Positions 36,063-36,421 of a stretch of 36,421 nt of DNA are shown here, piece by piece (the first letter of the stretch is position 1; each line of letters opens with the position of its first letter). A program made the position numbers and the translations under genes. Under the pieces are notes generated by a model, which had not been told where the DNA came from, did not search any database, and worked only from the letters and a program-made list of their open reading frames with translations. Origin of the DNA: an uncultured Oligella sp. (GTDB lineage Bacteria; Pseudomonadota; Gammaproteobacteria; Burkholderiales; Burkholderiaceae_B); NCBI GenBank assembly GCA_947632105.1, contig CANROD010000017.1, forward strand, positions 1-36,421. Reading direction: 5' to 3'.

Positions 36063-36395
36063 ATGAGTTCTGATGTTCGTAGCTTTATTGAGGAAACCGT
36101 CAAAGAGCACCCTGTTGTATTGTTTATGAAGGGTTCTGCTCAGTTCCCACAATGTGGTTTCTCAGGTAAGGCAATTACAATTTTGCGTGACCTAGGTGTG
36201 CGTAAGCTAGTCACTATCAACGTACTTGAGGATCCTGAAGTGCGCGAGGGTATTAAGGCTTACTCAAACTGGCCAACGATTCCTCAGCTTTATGTTAGTG
36301 GTGAGTTTATTGGCGGTTCAGATATTATGGATGAGATGGGCGGCAACGGTGAGCTTAAGGCGTTATTAGACGAGTCTGGTGCGACTGCCGACTAA
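36063..36395 (+). CDS. grxD: Monothiol glutaredoxin (Grx4 type)
   Basis: 110 residues. The single active cysteine is Cys31 in the PQCGFS motif, the signature of CGFS glutaredoxins that bind a shared [2Fe-2S] cluster with glutathione and help Fe-S and iron homeostasis. WPTIPQLYVSGEFIGGSDIM near 75-94 is the glutathione-binding TIPQ/GG region. Ribosome-binding site AAGGAA. It fits functionally with erpA and YghU elsewhere in the window. Confidence 0.96.
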   Translation: MSSDVRSFIEETVKEHPVVLFMKGSAQFPQCGFSGKAITILRDLGVRKLVTINVLEDPEVREGIKAYSNWPTIPQLYVSGEFIGGSDIMDEMGGNGELKALLDESGATAD

Positions 36396-36400
36396 GCTCT

Positions 36401-36421
36401 ATGAAAAAACGTTTAGTGATT
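36401..36421 (+). CDS. Start of next gene, probably ubiX (cut by window edge)
   Basis: ATG at 36401 opens a frame reading MKKRLVI to the edge, 5 bp after grxD. The opening suits UbiX (flavin prenyltransferase, typical MKRLIVGI start), and ubiX follows grxD in related betaproteobacteria as I recall. Only seven codons are visible, so this stays tentative. Confidence 0.35.

Overview
ORGANISM. The window is a chromosomal segment of a Gram-negative betaproteobacterium, most likely a low-GC member of the Alcaligenaceae (Oligella-like). I infer this from the order hemA-prfA-prmC-grxD followed by a probable ubiX, from rplM-rpsI-argC with erpA and anmK nearby, from darP/yjgA divergent to pmbA, and from a Tat-exported TRAP substrate receptor, all of which I recall as typical of that group. 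Base composition looks moderate, with codon use leaning to A/T in third positions. No prophage, insertion sequence, CRISPR array or plasmid gene is visible. Nearly all of the window is ordinary core genome. LAYOUT. 1-1355 is gltX (minus, cut by the window edge). 1468-6694 holds a Pat-like CoA-binding/acetyltransferase protein, a serine hydrolase, darP and pmbA. 6779-7864 is an orphan TRAP receptor. 8082-8970 is the rplM-rpsI operon with its terminator. 9048-12496 holds argC, a membrane-anchored coiled-coil protein, erpA, and convergent anmK. 12633-14531 holds tyrS and a PEBP-family protein. 14631-18244 is a folate/nucleotide/flavin group: glyA, nrdR, ribD, ribE. tRNA-Ser(GGA) lies at 18366-18453. 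18558-21495 holds a Sel1-repeat protein and, on the minus strand, chrA followed by a BASS transporter. 21596-24045 holds a hexapeptide-repeat protein, yggS, a small secreted acidic protein and an NlpE-like lipoprotein. 24115-31946 is the accessory, stress-related part: a small hydrophobic protein, an FUSC-family exporter with its MarR regulator, a dead gene remnant, an NAD(P)-binding protein, a Zn/Cd/Pb P-type ATPase with a divergent MerR regulator, and a YghU-type glutathione transferase. tRNA-Phe(GAA) lies at 32112-32187 on the minus strand. 32629-36395 is hemA-prfA-prmC-grxD, with the first codons of the next gene at the edge. HOW THE GENES WORK TOGETHER. The regulated modules are the clearest systems. 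A MarR protein and an FUSC exporter share an operon behind a perfect 26-bp palindrome. A CadR/ZntR-like regulator faces a metal-exporting ATPase whose promoter has the 19-bp spacer and dyad expected for MerR-type activation. hemA, prfA, prmC and grxD link tetrapyrrole synthesis, translation termination (prmC methylates the prfA product) and Fe-S/glutathione chemistry; erpA adds Fe-S delivery. I found no convincing previously undescribed system. The observations most worth checking are a Pat-like protein that seems to have lost part of its ATP-grasp domain, a tRNA-Phe with an A-A mismatch in its acceptor stem, a MarR-controlled gene position occupied by a remnant with two in-frame stops, and an IscR-like palindrome upstream of erpA.
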